Assembly (NCBI RefSeq): GCF_025398735.1 | Contig: NZ_CP104694.1 | Span: 2,629,001-2,693,000, forward strand | Length of the DNA stretch: 64,000 bases | Direction of reading: 5' to 3' | Source: Tahibacter amnicola | GTDB lineage: Bacteria; Pseudomonadota; Gammaproteobacteria; Xanthomonadales; Rhodanobacteraceae | Shown: positions 45,135 to 54,437 of the stretch, one piece after another | Layout of the letters: each line of letters starts with the position of its first letter | Position numbering within the stretch: the first letter of the stretch is position 1 | Made by a program: the position numbers and the translations under genes | The notes under the pieces: generated by a model | What the model was told of the DNA's origin: nothing | What the model saw: only the letters and a program-made list of their open reading frames with translations | The model's database searches: none

Positions 45135-45710
45135 ATGAATTTCCTTCTTCGCCACGCGCTGGTGGCCACCCTGGCCCTGGCTTCGACCGGTGCCGTCGCC
45201 GCCGACAAGGTGCTCAACGTCTACCAGACCAACCAGGAGCACAGTAACTGGTGCTGGGCTGCCACGTCGGTCGCCGTGCTGAATTTCTATGGAAAGTATC
45301 CCAGCCAGTGCCAGGTCGTGAACTGGGCGCGCGGCATCAACTACGCCTGCGGCAATACCACGTTCAACTGGAACAACACCGCCAATCAGCCTAACAGCAT
45401 GTACGGCGTGAACGGCAGCATCCAGTCCATTCTCAATGCCTGGACGATCAAGAGCTACGGCTACCAGTTCGCGTTCAATTTCCAGAGCGTGATCAACGAG
45501 ATCAACGGCAACCATCCTTTCATCATGCGCTACGGCTGGACCAGCGGTGGCGGGCACTTCATCGTCGGCATCGGCTACTGGCAGTACGGCTCGAACTGGA
45601 TGATGACGATGAATCCGTGGCCGGGTGAAGGCACCGAGTGGATCCTGCACCAGGATGCCGTTGCTGCCGCCGATCACCAATGGACCCACACGCTGAGTAC
45701 CTGGAAATAA
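45135..45710 (+). CDS. Secreted C70/AvrRpt2-like papain-fold cysteine protease (copy 2)
   Basis: A 191-residue exported protein, highly similar to 7205-7786 over its whole mature length. The nucleophile Cys is in EHSNWCWAAT (near residue 42), the His in GGGHFIVGIG and the third residue in MNPWPGEG. Conserved positions include the NWNN pair, CGNTTFNWNN and the GGGH block. As in copy 1, Asn replaces the Asp common in C70. It probably cleaves extracellular proteins. ATG 45135 follows CAGGAG. Confidence 0.8.
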   Translation: MNFLLRHALVATLALASTGAVAADKVLNVYQTNQEHSNWCWAATSVAVLNFYGKYPSQCQVVNWARGINYACGNTTFNWNNTANQPNSMYGVNGSIQSILNAWTIKSYGYQFAFNFQSVINEINGNHPFIMRYGWTSGGGHFIVGIGYWQYGSNWMMTMNPWPGEGTEWILHQDAVAAADHQWTHTLSTWK

Positions 45711-45830
45711 GGAAGACCATCTCGACGCAGAGTAGCGGGCCCTACTCTTCGGGGAGGTAGCGACAGACGGACGCCGCCAGGCATCGCGATAACGTCCGGT
45801 CTCTCGCGAATGTGATGAATCCAACGGGGG

Positions 45831-48800
45831 TCACGCTTCGACCGTCCAGCGCAATGCGTCGGCAGGAAGGCAGCTGGCGACCGTGACTTCGCCGGCGGCC
45901 AGTTGTGCTTCGGTGCTTTGCGACAGGCGGGTGACGAGCCGCCGGGGACGTGTCCGTTCCGTACCGTTGATGCCGACCCAGGCGTTGCGGCCGCTCCGCT
46001 TGGCGCAGTACAGCGCCAGATCGGCGATGGCGACGATGCGCGTCCAGGAAACCGCGTCGGGCTGACCTGGCAGGAACGGGTATACGGCGTAGCCGATAGA
46101 ACAGGTCTTGTGAATGGTGTGCTCCGGGCTGATCCGGAAGGGGTGATTGGCCACCAGCGCGCGCAAGCGTTCGGCCACGACCGGTGCGTGGGTGCGATCG
46201 ACGAAGCGCGCGACGACGAGAAATTCTTCCCCGCCCCAGCGCACGAGGTAGTCCGATTCGCGGAACAACTGGCGCAGCAGCTCGGCCAGCATCGCCAGCA
46301 GGCGGTCGCCAGCCTTGTGGCCGTAGCTGTCGTTCACGGATTTGAAGTGGTCGCAGTCGATCAGGAAAAACACCAGGTCGGCGTGATCGGGCGCTTGATG
46401 CAGCGGCTTTTCCGCGTCCGCGTACTGGCGTACCGCCAGCGCGAGGTCCTGGTCCAGGTGACCAAGCAGGAAACGCCGGTTTTTCAGCCCGGTCAGTGGG
46501 TCGGTGAGGCTGGTTTCCTCCAGCCGTGCGTTGGCTTCACCCAATTGCCGGGTCAGTGCGCGCAACTCTTCGGTGCGCGCGGCAACCTCGGTTTCCAGGT
46601 GTCGCTGCGCGCGATGCAGGGCTTCAACCCGCCATCGATACCCCAGGTAGCCGACGCCGACCAGCGCCAACGCAGTGGCCAGTCGGAACCAGCCGGTCAT
46701 CCAGAACGGCGGAAGGATGGTGATATCCAGCTGTGCTTCCCGCGTACCCCACACACCGTCCTTGTTACTGGCCTTGATACGGAATCGGTAGCGGCCTGGA
46801 TCAAGGTTTGTGTACGTGGCGCGGCGATTCCGCGCATCGGTGGCGACCCAGTCGCTGTCGTAGCCGTCGAGGCGATAGGCATAACGGTTGCGGCTGGCAT
46901 CGGCGAAGTGCAGGGCAGAGAACTCCAGCGTGACCGCCGCCTGCTGGTAGGGGAGGTTCAGTGCGGTTGTCTGGTAGATCGGTTCGCGCAGCGGAGACTC
47001 CGTGGCATCGCCGCGCGGCTCCTGGGGCCGATTGCCGATGAGCAGTGCGGTAAGGATGGGCTTGGGGGGATGCGGATTGGCGGTGATCTGGTCCGGGTGG
47101 AAGATGCTCATTCCCTCGCTGCCGCCAAAGAACATCCGGCCGTCCCGCGTCTGGTAGTGCGACTTGATGTAGTAGCCCGAGGCCAGTGCGCCGTCTTTCG
47201 TGCCGTAGTTGGTGAACTGACCGCTGTCGGGATCAAAGCGCGATATGCCCTGTACGGTGCTGATCCACAGCCGGCCGGCGCGATCTTCGAGTACGCCGCC
47301 GATGGCTTCCGCGGCCAGGCCGTCGCGACTGGTGTAGGTCTGGAAGGAGAGCTGGTATTCGCCGGCAGGTGTGCGCGAGCGTGCCAGGCCGCCGGCCGTA
47401 CCCACCCACAGCCAGCCGCGGCTGTCGCGCAAGACGCTGTGTACACGACCGTGGGGAGGGCCTGCGTCGCCCTGCTCGGCGGGATAGGTGCGGAATTGTC
47501 CGTTGGCCGGGTCAAAATGCACCAGTCCGTCGCCAGCGGTAGCGAGCCACAAGGTATCGTCGCTGTCCCGATACACCGCGTTGATGCGTTCGGAGCGCGA
47601 TGCGGCGGCAACGGGATAAGCGAACGATTGCGCCGTACCGGTGACAGGATCGAACCGGTTGAGGCCACCGTCCCAGGTGCCGAGCCATAGCACGCCATCG
47701 GCCGCCGGCAGTATGGCGCTGACGTAGCTGTCATTGAGGCTGCCAGCTTTCGCGGCGTCGTGGCGAAAGACGGTGAATCGTCCGCTGCCGGGGTCTAGTC
47801 GATTGAGTCCGTCCTTGGTGCCGGCCCAGACGGTGCCGTCGGCGTCGACCGCAACGGCGAGGACGTGACCGTGGCTAAGTCCCGTCTGCGACGACCCGGT
47901 GGCCGGGAAATTGTCGACCTGCCCGGATGCCAGGTCGAGCCGGTTCAGTCCGTTGGCTGTTCCGATCCACAACACAGTGCTGCCGTCGCCGGCGATGGCC
48001 AGTACGCGTTTGTCGGTCAGCCCGCCTGCAATGCCGTGGCGCGTTCCGAAATGCGCAAAGCGGCTGCTTTCCAGGTCCATGTGATTCGCGCCGCCATGCC
48101 AGGTGCCGACCCACAGGGTGCCGCTGCGATCCTGGAACAGGGAGGACACGCGCGAGTCGCCCAGGCTGTGCGGATTCGCCGGGTCGTGGCGGTACCGTCG
48201 GATGGTTCCGGCGACGGTGTCGTAGCGCGCCAGACCGCCGGCAAAGCTGCCGATCCACAGGACGCCTGTTCGGTCGACGTAGAGGCTGCGGATATCCCGG
48301 TCACCCAGCTCGGAGCGGATGGCCAGGTCCGCGGCCTCGCCGACGCGGCTGCCCGCTTCAAAACGGAAAAGGCCATGGGTGGTGCCTACCCATAGCGCGC
48401 CGGACGGTGATCGCGCCAGGGCGTTGACTTCGGGCGTCCCCGGCAGGAGCAAGGGCTGGATGTGCGATGTCCCGGCATTGCGGTGAAAAAGGCCTGCGCC
48501 GGTACCGATCCAGAGATTTTCCGTATCACCCAGCAGGGCGTTGATGCGCTGCGCCGGGGGCGCTTCGGCGGGAATCCGCAACACGGCAATAGCATCGTCG
48601 CGAACCTGATTGAGGCCATTCATCGTTCCGACCCAGAGCGTGCCCTTCATATCGCCCCAGATGGCCAGCACGATGTTGTCACTCAGGCCGCCAGGCGTGC
48701 CCGGGTGGTGCCGGAATGCGGTGAAGCGCTCGCTCGCATCGTCGTAGCGGTTCAATCCGCCGTCGCGTGTGCCGACCCACAGGCGCCCGCGGGTGTCCTC

Positions 48801-49094
48801 GAACATCGCCGTGACCCAGTTGTCGGCGAGCGATCCCGGGTCATGCGCCTTCTGGTTGAACACGCGCAGGGAATAGCCGTCGTAGCGATTGAGGCCAAAC
48901 TGCGTTCCGAACCAGAGAAAACCGTGGCGGTCCTGCAGGATGCACGACACGCTGGCCTGGGACAGCCCTTCTTCGACGGAGAGCCGCCCAAAGGCGTCGG
49001 AAGCGTCGATGGCCGCGCGCGCAGTGATCGCGGCCACGCAAATGCCACCCACCAACAGGCTGCGGACCCAGCGACGTGCAACGCCGTGGACCAT
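45831..49094 (-). CDS. Membrane sensor diguanylate cyclase (regulator propeller, Y_Y_Y, GGDEF)
   Basis: A 1087-residue protein. After a signal anchor (RSLLVGGICVAAITARA), residues ~30-700 are about 14 two-component-regulator propeller repeats (LSQASVSCILQDRHGFLWFG, then FGLNRYDG and later copies such as GVLWIGSFAGGLARYD). A Y_Y_Y domain follows (RYAYRLDGYDSDWVATDARN), then one membrane helix (LATALALVGVGYLGYRW). A coiled coil (HLETEVAARTEELRALTRQL) joins to a GGDEF domain with an intact GGEEF (near residue 955) after DSYGHKAGDRLL. It should make c-di-GMP; the periplasmic ligand is unknown. CACAGGGGGA precedes the ATG at 49094. Confidence 0.9.
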   Translation of the reverse strand: MVHGVARRWVRSLLVGGICVAAITARAAIDASDAFGRLSVEEGLSQASVSCILQDRHGFLWFGTQFGLNRYDGYSLRVFNQKAHDPGSLADNWVTAMFEDTRGRLWVGTRDGGLNRYDDASERFTAFRHHPGTPGGLSDNIVLAIWGDMKGTLWVGTMNGLNQVRDDAIAVLRIPAEAPPAQRINALLGDTENLWIGTGAGLFHRNAGTSHIQPLLLPGTPEVNALARSPSGALWVGTTHGLFRFEAGSRVGEAADLAIRSELGDRDIRSLYVDRTGVLWIGSFAGGLARYDTVAGTIRRYRHDPANPHSLGDSRVSSLFQDRSGTLWVGTWHGGANHMDLESSRFAHFGTRHGIAGGLTDKRVLAIAGDGSTVLWIGTANGLNRLDLASGQVDNFPATGSSQTGLSHGHVLAVAVDADGTVWAGTKDGLNRLDPGSGRFTVFRHDAAKAGSLNDSYVSAILPAADGVLWLGTWDGGLNRFDPVTGTAQSFAYPVAAASRSERINAVYRDSDDTLWLATAGDGLVHFDPANGQFRTYPAEQGDAGPPHGRVHSVLRDSRGWLWVGTAGGLARSRTPAGEYQLSFQTYTSRDGLAAEAIGGVLEDRAGRLWISTVQGISRFDPDSGQFTNYGTKDGALASGYYIKSHYQTRDGRMFFGGSEGMSIFHPDQITANPHPPKPILTALLIGNRPQEPRGDATESPLREPIYQTTALNLPYQQAAVTLEFSALHFADASRNRYAYRLDGYDSDWVATDARNRRATYTNLDPGRYRFRIKASNKDGVWGTREAQLDITILPPFWMTGWFRLATALALVGVGYLGYRWRVEALHRAQRHLETEVAARTEELRALTRQLGEANARLEETSLTDPLTGLKNRRFLLGHLDQDLALAVRQYADAEKPLHQAPDHADLVFFLIDCDHFKSVNDSYGHKAGDRLLAMLAELLRQLFRESDYLVRWGGEEFLVVARFVDRTHAPVVAERLRALVANHPFRISPEHTIHKTCSIGYAVYPFLPGQPDAVSWTRIVAIADLALYCAKRSGRNAWVGINGTERTRPRRLVTRLSQSTEAQLAAGEVTVASCLPADALRWTVEA

Positions 49095-49713
49095 GCGCCG
49101 TCCCCCTGTGCGGCGGCGGCACCGATCGCCCGGAGGCGCCGTGCCGACAGGTCAGAGCCTAGCTCAACGGCCGCAGGGTGTCAGCGCAGATGGGCGTGGC
49201 CTGCCAGAAATTTCATTTATTTACGGTCGTGCCGCACCGGGAGGGGCGCATTTGCTATGCCTGGTTGCCGCCAAGCAGCGATTGCGACCGCTCTGGCAGG
49301 CGCCGGATTGTTTACATGAGGCATCTTGTATCCGCGTTTACTGCGTGCGGAAATCGAACGGGAAAGTGTGGTGCGAACGCTGCGGGAAAAAATGGAAATA
49401 TGAAACAATGAGCGTTGTTTGGGCGTCTGGGAAGCCCGCACGCCTGCGCAAAGGCCTGTGGTGGCGTCCGGAGGTAACAGTGGTTCGGAACGGGGTCAAT
49501 GGCATGCACCTGCCGTTGCTCGACCAAAAGAGGGCGTCCGGCGGTCGACTGTGTTTTTGTGTCAAGGATGTGCATTTGCGTTTGCAGGCGACAGGGTGAT
49601 TTGTTAATACGCGCACCAGCCGAACGCACCGGGGGGGTCGGCGTGCGGCTCGGAATCACTCGTTGCGCGGTCAGCTCTTTGGCGATCGCATCTATTTACA
49701 GGGGAAAGAAGTC
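49095..49713. other. Intergenic region
   Basis: No convincing gene over about 620 bases. Moderately AT-rich stretches occur at 49200-49230 and 49390-49410. Neither a terminator nor an RNA structure stands out. Confidence 0.4.
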
Positions 49714-50205
49714 ATGTGGCGAATTGCGGTTGCTGTCCTGGTGCTGATCGGTGCGGTCGGCATCATGACCCGGAAGAAGGACGTCTCGGCGGATGCCACG
49801 GAGCAACAGGCGCAGTACAAGTATGCGGAGGCTCGCATCGCCATCTCGGCGAACGGCCGCGAGATGGAAATGGTGGCAGTGGGCGAAGGTCCTACGGATG
49901 CCGAATGCACCGGCAAGCAGGGTACGAACGTGATCAAGGGCATCTGCGCCGGGCGTGGTCCCAGCTGCAAGGTGGTCTCGTTCGATTGCACGAACACGCT
50001 TGAACAACGCTACGTCAACATGCTCGCACGCAAGCCGATGAACGTGCCGTACACGCACATCGTCGTCCCGGCGAACGGCCGCGAGAACAACGCGGCGATC
50101 GTCGGCTGGGGACTGACGGCTGACGAATCGCTGATGCTGTGCCGCGGCATGGGGCAGATGTCGAGCGGTCAGCTCAAGGCATCCTGCATCACCAGCGGCG
50201 GTTGA
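49714..50205 (+). CDS. Small membrane-anchored protein of unknown function
   Basis: A 163-residue protein starting with a single hydrophobic helix (WRIAVAVLVLIGAVGI) that is either a signal anchor or an uncleaved signal. The soluble part contains two similar halves: IAISANGREMEMVAVGEG, then ...ECTGKQG and IVVPANGRENNAAIVGWG, ...MLCRGMG. Five Cys could pair. I recognise no family. AGGGGA precedes ATG 49714. It is followed by the repeat array. Confidence 0.6.
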   Translation: MWRIAVAVLVLIGAVGIMTRKKDVSADATEQQAQYKYAEARIAISANGREMEMVAVGEGPTDAECTGKQGTNVIKGICAGRGPSCKVVSFDCTNTLEQRYVNMLARKPMNVPYTHIVVPANGRENNAAIVGWGLTADESLMLCRGMGQMSSGQLKASCITSGG

Positions 50206-51160
50206 TGTCATCGCGTCCGCGGGGTCGGCCGTCGACCCCGCGGGGTTCAACTGCCGCGCCGGCCAGCTGAAGCGATGTACCGGACATGGCGGCGGGCTCC
50301 TCAACCGGCCCCGTTGCGCAGGCCACGCGTCGCGACGGGCGCCAGCTCCTTCCCAGCGCGCGGGCAGCCCTCTGCATTGCCTTGATCGCCAGGCGGCTCG
50401 GAGTTTTCCGGATCGTGGGTGTCCTGGTCCGGTCTCCGATGCCGTGCCGTCTCGCCCGCTACCCGGTTCCCCCCGGGGTCTTGGACCTTCCGGAACCGTT
50501 CCTTCCCTATTGCCCGGGAACAACATCCCGGTCGGATTGACGGCCGTAGGGCTCGGAATTTTCCGGATCGTGGTTGTCCTGATTCGGTACGGTTGTCCCC
50601 GGGTCCCCCGGGGTCTTGGACCTTCCGGAACCGTTCCTTCCGTATTGCCCGGGAACAACATCCCGGTCGGATTGACGGCCATAGGGCTCGGAATTTTCCG
50701 AATCGTGGTTGTCCTGGTCCGGTCGCGAATCGTGGTTGTCCTGATCCGGTACGGTTGTCCCCGGTTCCCCCGGGTCTTGGACCTTCCGGAACCGTTCCTT
50801 CCGTATTGCCCGGGAACAACATCCCCGGTCGGATTGACGGCCGTAGGGCTCGGAATTTTCCGGATCGTGGTTGTCCTGGTCCGGTCTCCGATCCGGTGCG
50901 CGTCTGGCCCCCTACCGAATTGACGGCCGTCGGGCTGGGAATATTCCGAACAGTGGTTGTCCTGATATAGAGATCCGCTCACTTTCGTCAGTCAAACCAA
51001 GGCGTTGCGAATCGTAAGGTTTCCGTAAGGCAAGACGGGCGGGGGACGGGCAGGGTGCGGCTGTCCCCGTTCCGGTCTGCCGCATCGCGTCCTTGAGGAT
51101 CCGGTTGTCGCGGGTGGGGATATCCGAATGACCCTCGCGCTTCGACCCAAGGAGACTGTC
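50206..51160. other. Long non-coding region between the membrane protein and toxin genes
   Basis: About 950 bases. The middle (50395-50968) is a tandem-repeat array described separately. The flank 50969-51160 carries TAAGGTTTCCGTAAGG and ends in AAGGAG at 51149-51154, the ribosome binding site of the first toxin-like gene. Several frames stay open through the repeats on both strands because of base composition. Confidence 0.5.
50395..50968. repeat. Tandem direct-repeat array (about 135 bp unit)
   Basis: Three long copies start at 50478, 50613 and 50774 (GTCTTGGACCTTCCGGAACC), so the spacings are 135 and 161 bp. Partial copies flank both ends (50395-50440 and 50917-50968). Each copy contains GTCTTGGACCTTCCGG, GAACCGTTCCTTCC, the hairpin CCGGGA-ACAACA-TCCCGG, GGATTGACGGCC, GGGCTCGGAATTTTCCG and GTGGTTGTCCTG. 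The second spacing is longer because a ~26-bp piece (AATCGTGGTTGTCCTG...) is itself duplicated. The copies are nearly identical, suggesting recent amplification. The spacing is not always a multiple of three, so coding is unlikely. Confidence 0.85.
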
Positions 51161-53239
51161 ATGGCCGCCACCCAACTTGCCGCCACCCCTGTCGCTCTTC
51201 GCAAACCCACGCCCGCCACCCTGCGGCCGCGCCGCAAGGTCCAGATCGCCCCTGGCATGCACGTGACCCTGAAGCCGGATTTCGCCGGCGAGGTTCTGCC
51301 CGTCACCCGCCTGGGCCGGGTTGCACAGGCTCTGGTGGAACAGACGGTCGTCTCGACCATCAGCGTCGCCGCCGTCACCAGCTACGTCTATGCGTTGACC
51401 CAGGCGGCAGCGCCGCAGGTCACCTTCACCGACCTGCCGCCGGGCATGAACAATTCGCAGCTGGCGCCGCTGCAAGCGGCCTATGACCAGTTCCTGACCC
51501 AGTTCGCCGTCTTCCAGGGCCAGGCGGCGACCTGGATCAATACCCAGCAGGGCTCCGGCACGCCCAGCATCTTCTCCCAGCTGGTATCGATTCCGACGAC
51601 GCTGTCGACGATCAACGCCACGGTGAGCTCGAATTTCACGTTGCTCAATTCGCTGACACCGGGATCGCCCACCTACAACCAGTTGCTGACCCAGCAGGAA
51701 AACCTCATCGGCGCCGAGAAGCCGGCGATCACTGCGCTGGTGGCGGCGGTCCAGACGCTGGGCACGAACCTGGATTCCGGTTCCAGCCAGCTGATCGCCT
51801 CCACGCAGACGGGCGTCCTGGCGCAGATGCTCGCGGCGTACGCGGCCGACATCGCCACGCTGACCAACGACATCAATAACTGCAACAACCAGATCAGTGC
51901 AGACAACGCCAAGATTGTCGGTGAGGGCGTTGGCGCTGCCACCTCCATCACGGTCGGATTGGTGGGACTGGCCAACATCTGGAATCCGATCGGCTGGTTC
52001 CTCCTGATCGGCGGCGCGATTGGCGCCTATTTCGCCATCGCCGAGATCGAGGTGCTCAAAGGCCAGATCGCGCAGCTCAAGGGCCAGATCAATACCGACA
52101 TCGCCTTCCAGACGACGGATGAGCAAGCCGCGATGACGATGTCTGCGTTCTGCACCCAGCTGCAGGGCTTCGCTGCGATGAATACGGCGGCGCAGCAGGA
52201 ACTGGCGACACTGGAAGCCTTGTATAGCACGCTCGCCGACGACATCACGCTGGCGTTGACGGACCTGTCCTCGGGCGACCTGTCCGACGCGCAGAACGAG
52301 TGGAACACGATCCTGCAGGCGAGCGCGGTGTTGAGCGGGCTGACGGCCTACATCTGGCCGAGCTTTGCCGAGCTTTCCAGTCCGTCGAGCTTTGCCGCGA
52401 TCGGTAATGACGTCTACTACATCGCCACGTCCGGCGAGATGTATCACTACACCGGCAGTAGCGGAAGCTGGACGGACATGGGCGTCACCGCGCTCAGCTG
52501 TGCCGGACAGGGGACGACCCTCGTCGCGATCGACGGTGCGCCGCTCGATGGTTCGGTGACGACCAGCAATCCGACGGCATCGACCTATTTCGTCAAGAGC
52601 TACGACCTGTCCGCCCATTCCTGGACCACGATTTCCACATTCCCCGCAGCGGCGATCGCGGTCGGGAACGGCGGCGTCGTGTACGCGATCAACCAGACGG
52701 TCAGTGACCGGATGGTCTACCAGTACAGCGGCTCAGGCTCAGTATGGAATGCGCTGCCGCAATTGCCGGGCCCGGACGCCGCGCAGCAGATCGCCGTGGC
52801 CGGTGGCGTGCTGTTTGCGCTCTCCACCAACGGTCAGCTCGTGTACCAGTACAACCCGTCGAGCAGCAGCTGGACACAGGTGTTCGCGCAGACCTGCGCA
52901 TCGATCACGGCCAACGGCAACCAGCTGGGCATCCTGGGCACCAACGGGTATGCGTACCTGTACAACCCGACCATCAGCCAGCCCCCGGTCAACTACGGCG
53001 CGGGTGTGACGCAGATCGCCCAGCTGTCGACGGGCAATGAATATCGCACCGCCGCGGACCTTTCCCTGTGGTACGGCGATTTCAGCGTCAACCCGCCGGC
53101 CTACACCAGCGTGGCCAACAATGTCACCGGCGTCTATGCCAGCGACACGAACCTGGTCTATTACGCCGACAACCTGGGCAATCTGTTCCTGATCCCCTCT
53201 CCGGGCACTGTGCTGCCGATTCCGGCCATCCCCAGCTGA
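51161..53239 (+). CDS. Putative alpha-helical pore-forming toxin component fused to a tectonin-like beta-propeller
   Basis: A 692-residue protein without a signal peptide. Residues ~90-400 are long amphipathic helices broken by a hydrophobic hairpin at ~255-295 (SITVGLVGLANIWNPIGWFL, LIGGAIGAYFAIA). This is the hallmark of ClyA/HBL/NHE-type alpha pore-formers, where that hairpin enters the membrane. Heptads follow (LKGQIAQLKGQINTDIA). Residues ~410-692 are repeated beta blades (VYYIATSGEMYHYTGSSGSW, VVYAINQTVSDRMVYQYSGS, LVYQYNPSSSSWTQV, YAYLYNPTIS) like tectonin-type propellers, which often bind sugars. The assignment rests on this pattern, not on identity. ATG 51161 follows AAGGAG (51149-51154); ATG 51128 has no such site. 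It pairs with 53313-54293. Confidence 0.6.
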   Translation: MAATQLAATPVALRKPTPATLRPRRKVQIAPGMHVTLKPDFAGEVLPVTRLGRVAQALVEQTVVSTISVAAVTSYVYALTQAAAPQVTFTDLPPGMNNSQLAPLQAAYDQFLTQFAVFQGQAATWINTQQGSGTPSIFSQLVSIPTTLSTINATVSSNFTLLNSLTPGSPTYNQLLTQQENLIGAEKPAITALVAAVQTLGTNLDSGSSQLIASTQTGVLAQMLAAYAADIATLTNDINNCNNQISADNAKIVGEGVGAATSITVGLVGLANIWNPIGWFLLIGGAIGAYFAIAEIEVLKGQIAQLKGQINTDIAFQTTDEQAAMTMSAFCTQLQGFAAMNTAAQQELATLEALYSTLADDITLALTDLSSGDLSDAQNEWNTILQASAVLSGLTAYIWPSFAELSSPSSFAAIGNDVYYIATSGEMYHYTGSSGSWTDMGVTALSCAGQGTTLVAIDGAPLDGSVTTSNPTASTYFVKSYDLSAHSWTTISTFPAAAIAVGNGGVVYAINQTVSDRMVYQYSGSGSVWNALPQLPGPDAAQQIAVAGGVLFALSTNGQLVYQYNPSSSSWTQVFAQTCASITANGNQLGILGTNGYAYLYNPTISQPPVNYGAGVTQIAQLSTGNEYRTAADLSLWYGDFSVNPPAYTSVANNVTGVYASDTNLVYYADNLGNLFLIPSPGTVLPIPAIPS

Positions 53240-53312
53240 TACGTCGCGTCATCCTCCGGATCGGGGCAGCCTGCCGGCTGCCCCGCCTGTCACCTCGATT
53301 CGGGAGCGAATC

Positions 53313-54293
53313 ATGAATCTTGTCACTACACCACGCCGCACACCGCGTCACGCTGTCGCGAGCCACCTGCCTGCACCATTGCCGGTGATCGATATCGGCA
53401 ACAACCTGATCGTCTGCTGTGGCTACCTGGCGGCGGTTGAATCCGCGTCGCTGCCAAGCCTCATCACCGGCGACCCCCAGTACAGCGGCCTGGCAACTGC
53501 CTACGCGGACTGGCAGACCTCGGCCTGGGAACAGTTCTTTGTCGGCCTGCTCAACGCCGGTGTCATGGCGCAGGCCGAGGAAGTCAGCAACCTGGTTTCC
53601 GCGGGGGTCACCGAGCAATCGGCATTCCAGTCCCTGTTCACACCGGCCGGGTCATCCGTACCGACGGTGATTTCGCTCTGCGACGACATGGCCTCCCAGG
53701 TACTGGCCGGCGAAACCTACGTGCAGCAGCTGACCAGCATCGTGCAGAACATCCAGGGCGCGGACGAGGCCAAGCTGGCGCAATTGAACGGCCTGGTGAA
53801 TCAGCTCAATGCCCAGTTTGATGCGCTGGAAGAGCAGTTGACGGAGAAGGCGCTGGACAACAGCAAGGAGGCGGTGGTCACCGTCATCAAGGTCGGAATC
53901 GCGGTGGCCACCGAAGAGGATCCGGTGGAGCCGATCATCGACGGCATCGCACAGATTGCGGAGGACATCGTCGAAGAGCTCGTCCTCACCCGGGAAATTC
54001 AGCAGACCTTGCTGGCGCTGGAGGCGGCGTGGACTGAGCTTGACGAAGTGACGTTGCAGGTCGCGCAACTCAATCTGATCCTGCAGCGGCTCAATCTCGT
54101 CGTCAGCGACTCGTCGGACACCTTGAATGCGCTCAATGGTCTGGTCAATGATTGGCAGGTCATCGTTGACACCGTCAACGGCTCACCATCCCACTGGAAC
54201 GATGCCGGACTGCCGCGCCTGACGGAATGGGCCTCCCGTCTGTTGCGGATCTCTTTCCCGTCGCCGGTTACGCAGATCATCCAGAGCAGTTGA
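53313..54293 (+). CDS. Putative second component of the pore-forming pair
   Basis: A 326-residue protein without a signal peptide. It is almost entirely helical, with long heptad stretches (AKLAQLNGLVNQLNAQFDAL, LEEQLTEKALDN) and a less hydrophobic central loop (VVTVIKVGIAVATEEDPVEP). The C-terminal helices (IQQTLLALEAAWTELDEVTL, LNLILQRLNLVV) complete a bundle like those of HBL/NHE/YaxB-type partners. The gene begins 73 bp after its neighbour with GGGAG upstream, so the two are probably one operon. Sequence identity to a known toxin was not established. Confidence 0.55.
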   Translation: MNLVTTPRRTPRHAVASHLPAPLPVIDIGNNLIVCCGYLAAVESASLPSLITGDPQYSGLATAYADWQTSAWEQFFVGLLNAGVMAQAEEVSNLVSAGVTEQSAFQSLFTPAGSSVPTVISLCDDMASQVLAGETYVQQLTSIVQNIQGADEAKLAQLNGLVNQLNAQFDALEEQLTEKALDNSKEAVVTVIKVGIAVATEEDPVEPIIDGIAQIAEDIVEELVLTREIQQTLLALEAAWTELDEVTLQVAQLNLILQRLNLVVSDSSDTLNALNGLVNDWQVIVDTVNGSPSHWNDAGLPRLTEWASRLLRISFPSPVTQIIQSS

Positions 54294-54437
54294 TCGATCG
54301 CGAGTGCATGCACGGCGCCGCCCGCATCCGCCGGCGGCGCTGTGACGGGGACGGCATCCGCCATGCCGACACGATCACGCTTGTCCAGAACATTCCGCGT
54401 AGCGGGTTGACACGTTTTCCGGCGCTATCCACCATCG

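Noticed and set aside
45903-47690. A 595-residue plus-strand frame
   Set aside because: Opposite the GGDEF and propeller domains of the sensor cyclase, which are unmistakable.
49095-49713. A c-di-GMP riboswitch in the leader next to the diguanylate cyclase gene
   Set aside because: I looked for the conserved GEMM core and its tetraloop pairing and did not find it.
50395-50968. CRISPR array
   Set aside because: The units are contiguous ~135-161 bp copies, not short repeats with unique spacers, and no cas genes are nearby.
49696-50982. A 428-residue minus-strand frame through the repeat array
   Set aside because: Repeat spacing 135 and 161 bp is not consistently a multiple of three, so the repeated peptide shifts frame; the 3' part lies opposite a better supported gene.
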